Assembly: GCA_020048935.1 (NCBI GenBank)
Contig: JAIFLS010000162.1
Coordinates: forward strand, 1 to 5,378
Source of the DNA: a bacterium
GTDB lineage: Bacteria > Verrucomicrobiota > Kiritimatiellia > UBA8416
DNA: 5,378 bases
Direction of reading: 5' to 3'
Position 1 is the first letter of the stretch, and each line of letters begins with the position of its first letter. Positions 3,757-5,378 of this stretch are shown one piece after another. The notes beneath the pieces are model-generated. The model was given only the letters and a program-made list of their open reading frames with translations, ran no database searches and was not told the DNA's origin. Both the position numbers and the translations under genes were made by a program.

Positions 3757-5378
3757 ATGAATGAGGACCCGGTTGAGACGATTATCGATGCGGATTCGTT
3801 TTCCGCGTTGCCCCAGCATGATCTGATGAAGCTTTTTGACGAGCTCTCGTTCCGCGACAAGTGGAAACGGGTGTCCGAGGGCCTGAAGCAGCCGAAGGAG
3901 AGCGGCGAGCACAAATGGGCGAAGTTGCAGATGCTGCGCCTGCTGGCCCCCGCCATGTCGGTGTTCGTGCCGCTTTTGGCGATTGCGCTGATGACCGTGC
4001 TTGCCCAGTTTGATCCGGAACCCGCGAAGACCGTGCAGGTAACGGTTATTGAACCGGAGCCGATAGAGGAGCTGGAAAAAATAGTCGAACCTGAGATCGA
4101 TCCGCCGCAGACGCCGGAACCGACTGAAGTGACGATGGATATCTCTGCCGATATGCCTTCGCTACCTACAGAAACCGTATCGCCGCCTGCCGATGTCGCC
4201 AGTGTGCAGCCGGCGGAGTTCGATTCGGTAGCCATTATCAAGAGCCCTGTGCAAATGCGCGGGATGCTTGGCAGCCGCACGCCGGGAGCGCGCGGGGCGG
4301 CCCTTGGCAAGTACGGTGGCGGCGGCGCGGGGCAGGTCGCCGTGCTGCGTTCGTTGCGCTGGCTGGCGAAGAACCAGGCCAAGGATGGATCCTGGGGGGC
4401 AAGCAAGCCGGCCATGACGGGACTGGCCCTGCTGGCCTATCTGGCGCATGGCGACACCCCGGAGTCGGAGGAGTTCGGTTCCGTGGTCGAATCCGGTATG
4501 CGGTACCTGACCGAGGCGCAGCAACCCAGCGGTCGGTTCAAAGGGGCGGATGGACACGACTACACCCATCCGATCGCGACCTACGCGCTGGCTGAGGCGT
4601 ACGGCATGACCAAGAACCCGACGGTCAAGGAAGCCGCGATCAAGGCGCTTAAGGAGATTGTCAAGGGGCAGAACCCCAGCGGCGGCTTCAATTACAACCT
4701 CATTCCCACGACGCGGGATGACACCTCCTATATGGCTTGGTGCGTGCAGGCGCTCAAGGCAGCCAAGATCGCCGGGCTCTCGTATGATGTCGAGGGGCTG
4801 GACGCCTGCATGAAGAAGGCGGTGCTCGGCTTCCGCAAGAACTACGGGGAAAAGGATGGCTACGGCGGCTTCGGCTACGTAGGACCGAGTTCCTCGCATG
4901 GATTGTCCGGAGCCGGGGCGCTCTGCATGCAGTTCCTGGGCGAAGCCAAGAGCAAGGAGGTTCGCAATACAATCCCGGCGCTACAGCAGAACTTCCCGTT
5001 CGACTGGGCGAATCCAAAGGGCGGCTCGCCTATCTACTACTGGTATTATATCACCCAGGCCTACTTCCAGGAGGGCGGGGCCGCGTGGGACGGCTGGAAC
5101 AAGCAGTTCCAGGCGCCGCTGACGGCGGCGCAGAAGGTGATTGGAAAGGATGCCAGCGGCTACGTGGACCACAAGGGCCAGCCGCAGGAGATCGGTTCCT
5201 GGACATCGCCGGCGAAGGGCGAACATACCAGCGGAAATGGCGAGGTTATGGACACCATCCTCTGCACGCTGATGCTGGAGGTTTTCTATCGCTATCTGCC
5301 GACGTTCCAGCAGATCCCCGAACAAGAGATCCAGAAGGAAATCGGCACCAAGGATGACATCCAGATCGAGATCGTCGA
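3757..5378 (+). CDS. TonB-like anchor fused to squalene-cyclase-type toroid, 3' partial
   Basis: The frame is open for 540 codons from ATG to the right edge with no stop. Residues 1-60 are a charged cytoplasmic head. Residues about 61-84 (APAMSVFVPLLAIALMTVLA) are a single membrane helix; basic residues before it put the rest in the periplasm. Residues 86-148 are a Pro/Glu-rich linker (EPEPIEELEKIVEPEIDPPQ), as in TonB/TolA-type proteins. A Gly-rich hinge (about 171-193) leads to a prenyltransferase/squalene-oxidase repeat domain (about 194-515). QW motifs are clear: WLAKNQAKDGSW (202-213, exact L-x3-Q-x3-G-x-W), YLTEAQQPSGRF (250-261) and QNPSGGF (305-311), with further helix pairs after them. 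TRDDTS (319-324) resembles the squalene-hopene cyclase DxDDTA motif but lacks its first Asp. With exbB-exbD-exbD upstream, the likely role is the moving partner of the proton motor. Enzyme activity is doubtful; a binding role is equally possible. Protein prenyltransferase beta subunits and thioester-protein toroids share the fold and are alternatives for the domain's origin. Confidence 0.88.
   Translation, partial: MNEDPVETIIDADSFSALPQHDLMKLFDELSFRDKWKRVSEGLKQPKESGEHKWAKLQMLRLLAPAMSVFVPLLAIALMTVLAQFDPEPAKTVQVTVIEPEPIEELEKIVEPEIDPPQTPEPTEVTMDISADMPSLPTETVSPPADVASVQPAEFDSVAIIKSPVQMRGMLGSRTPGARGAALGKYGGGGAGQVAVLRSLRWLAKNQAKDGSWGASKPAMTGLALLAYLAHGDTPESEEFGSVVESGMRYLTEAQQPSGRFKGADGHDYTHPIATYALAEAYGMTKNPTVKEAAIKALKEIVKGQNPSGGFNYNLIPTTRDDTSYMAWCVQALKAAKIAGLSYDVEGLDACMKKAVLGFRKNYGEKDGYGGFGYVGPSSSHGLSGAGALCMQFLGEAKSKEVRNTIPALQQNFPFDWANPKGGSPIYYWYYITQAYFQEGGAAWDGWNKQFQAPLTAAQKVIGKDASGYVDHKGQPQEIGSWTSPAKGEHTSGNGEVMDTILCTLMLEVFYRYLPTFQQIPEQEIQKEIGTKDDIQIEIV

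Noticed and set aside
3678..4899. Minus-strand open frames at 3678-4415 and 4162-4899
   Set aside because: They lie opposite the toroid-fusion gene, whose + frame has a strong ribosome binding site, a membrane helix and QW motifs. Their low-complexity Ser/Gly or Arg-rich products look like shadows.

Overview
The window is GC-rich and densely coded, with every gene on the + strand. The gene set is: helical-repeat (TPR-like) protein, secreted TPR-like protein, ExbB, ExbD, ExbD, then a TonB-like membrane anchor fused to a squalene-cyclase/prenyltransferase-type alpha/alpha toroid. ExbB with a cleavable-looking signal peptide, tandem ExbD genes and the toroid fusion point to a Gram-negative member of the Planctomycetota-Verrucomicrobiota-Lentisphaerota/Kiritimatiellota group. 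This placement comes from recalled gene style, not from a search, and is only moderately certain.

Layout. Bases 1-857 are the 3' part of a TPR-like gene ending in a degenerate Thr/Gly/Val/Glu 12-residue repeat. Bases 872-1696 encode a small exported TPR-like protein. Bases 1773-2558 (exbB), 2579-2992 (exbD) and 3012-3431 (second exbD) form a tight proton-channel cassette. Bases 3432-3756 are non-coding and hold a 9-bp hairpin, a 125-bp REPIN/BIME-like element made of two inverted 28-nt palindromic units that start with GTAG, and a short leader. From 3757 to the right edge a single reading frame stays open for 540 codons: a cytoplasmic head, one membrane helix, a Pro/Glu-rich periplasmic linker, then the toroid domain with textbook QW motifs.

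How the genes may work together (inference). ExbB and the two ExbD proteins would form a proton-driven inner-membrane motor. The last protein sits where TonB or TolA would sit, with the same anchor-plus-extended-linker design, but its periplasmic part is a toroid rather than a visible TonB C-terminal domain. The two upstream TPR-like proteins would be periplasmic partners, loosely comparable to CpoB in Tol-Pal operons. The most interesting possibility is a TonB/Tol-like energised system whose moving part carries a squalene-cyclase-like fold. Three sequence details bear on it: ExbB has Gln where E. coli ExbB has Glu176, the anchor helix lacks TonB's His, and the toroid has only a partial DxDD motif.
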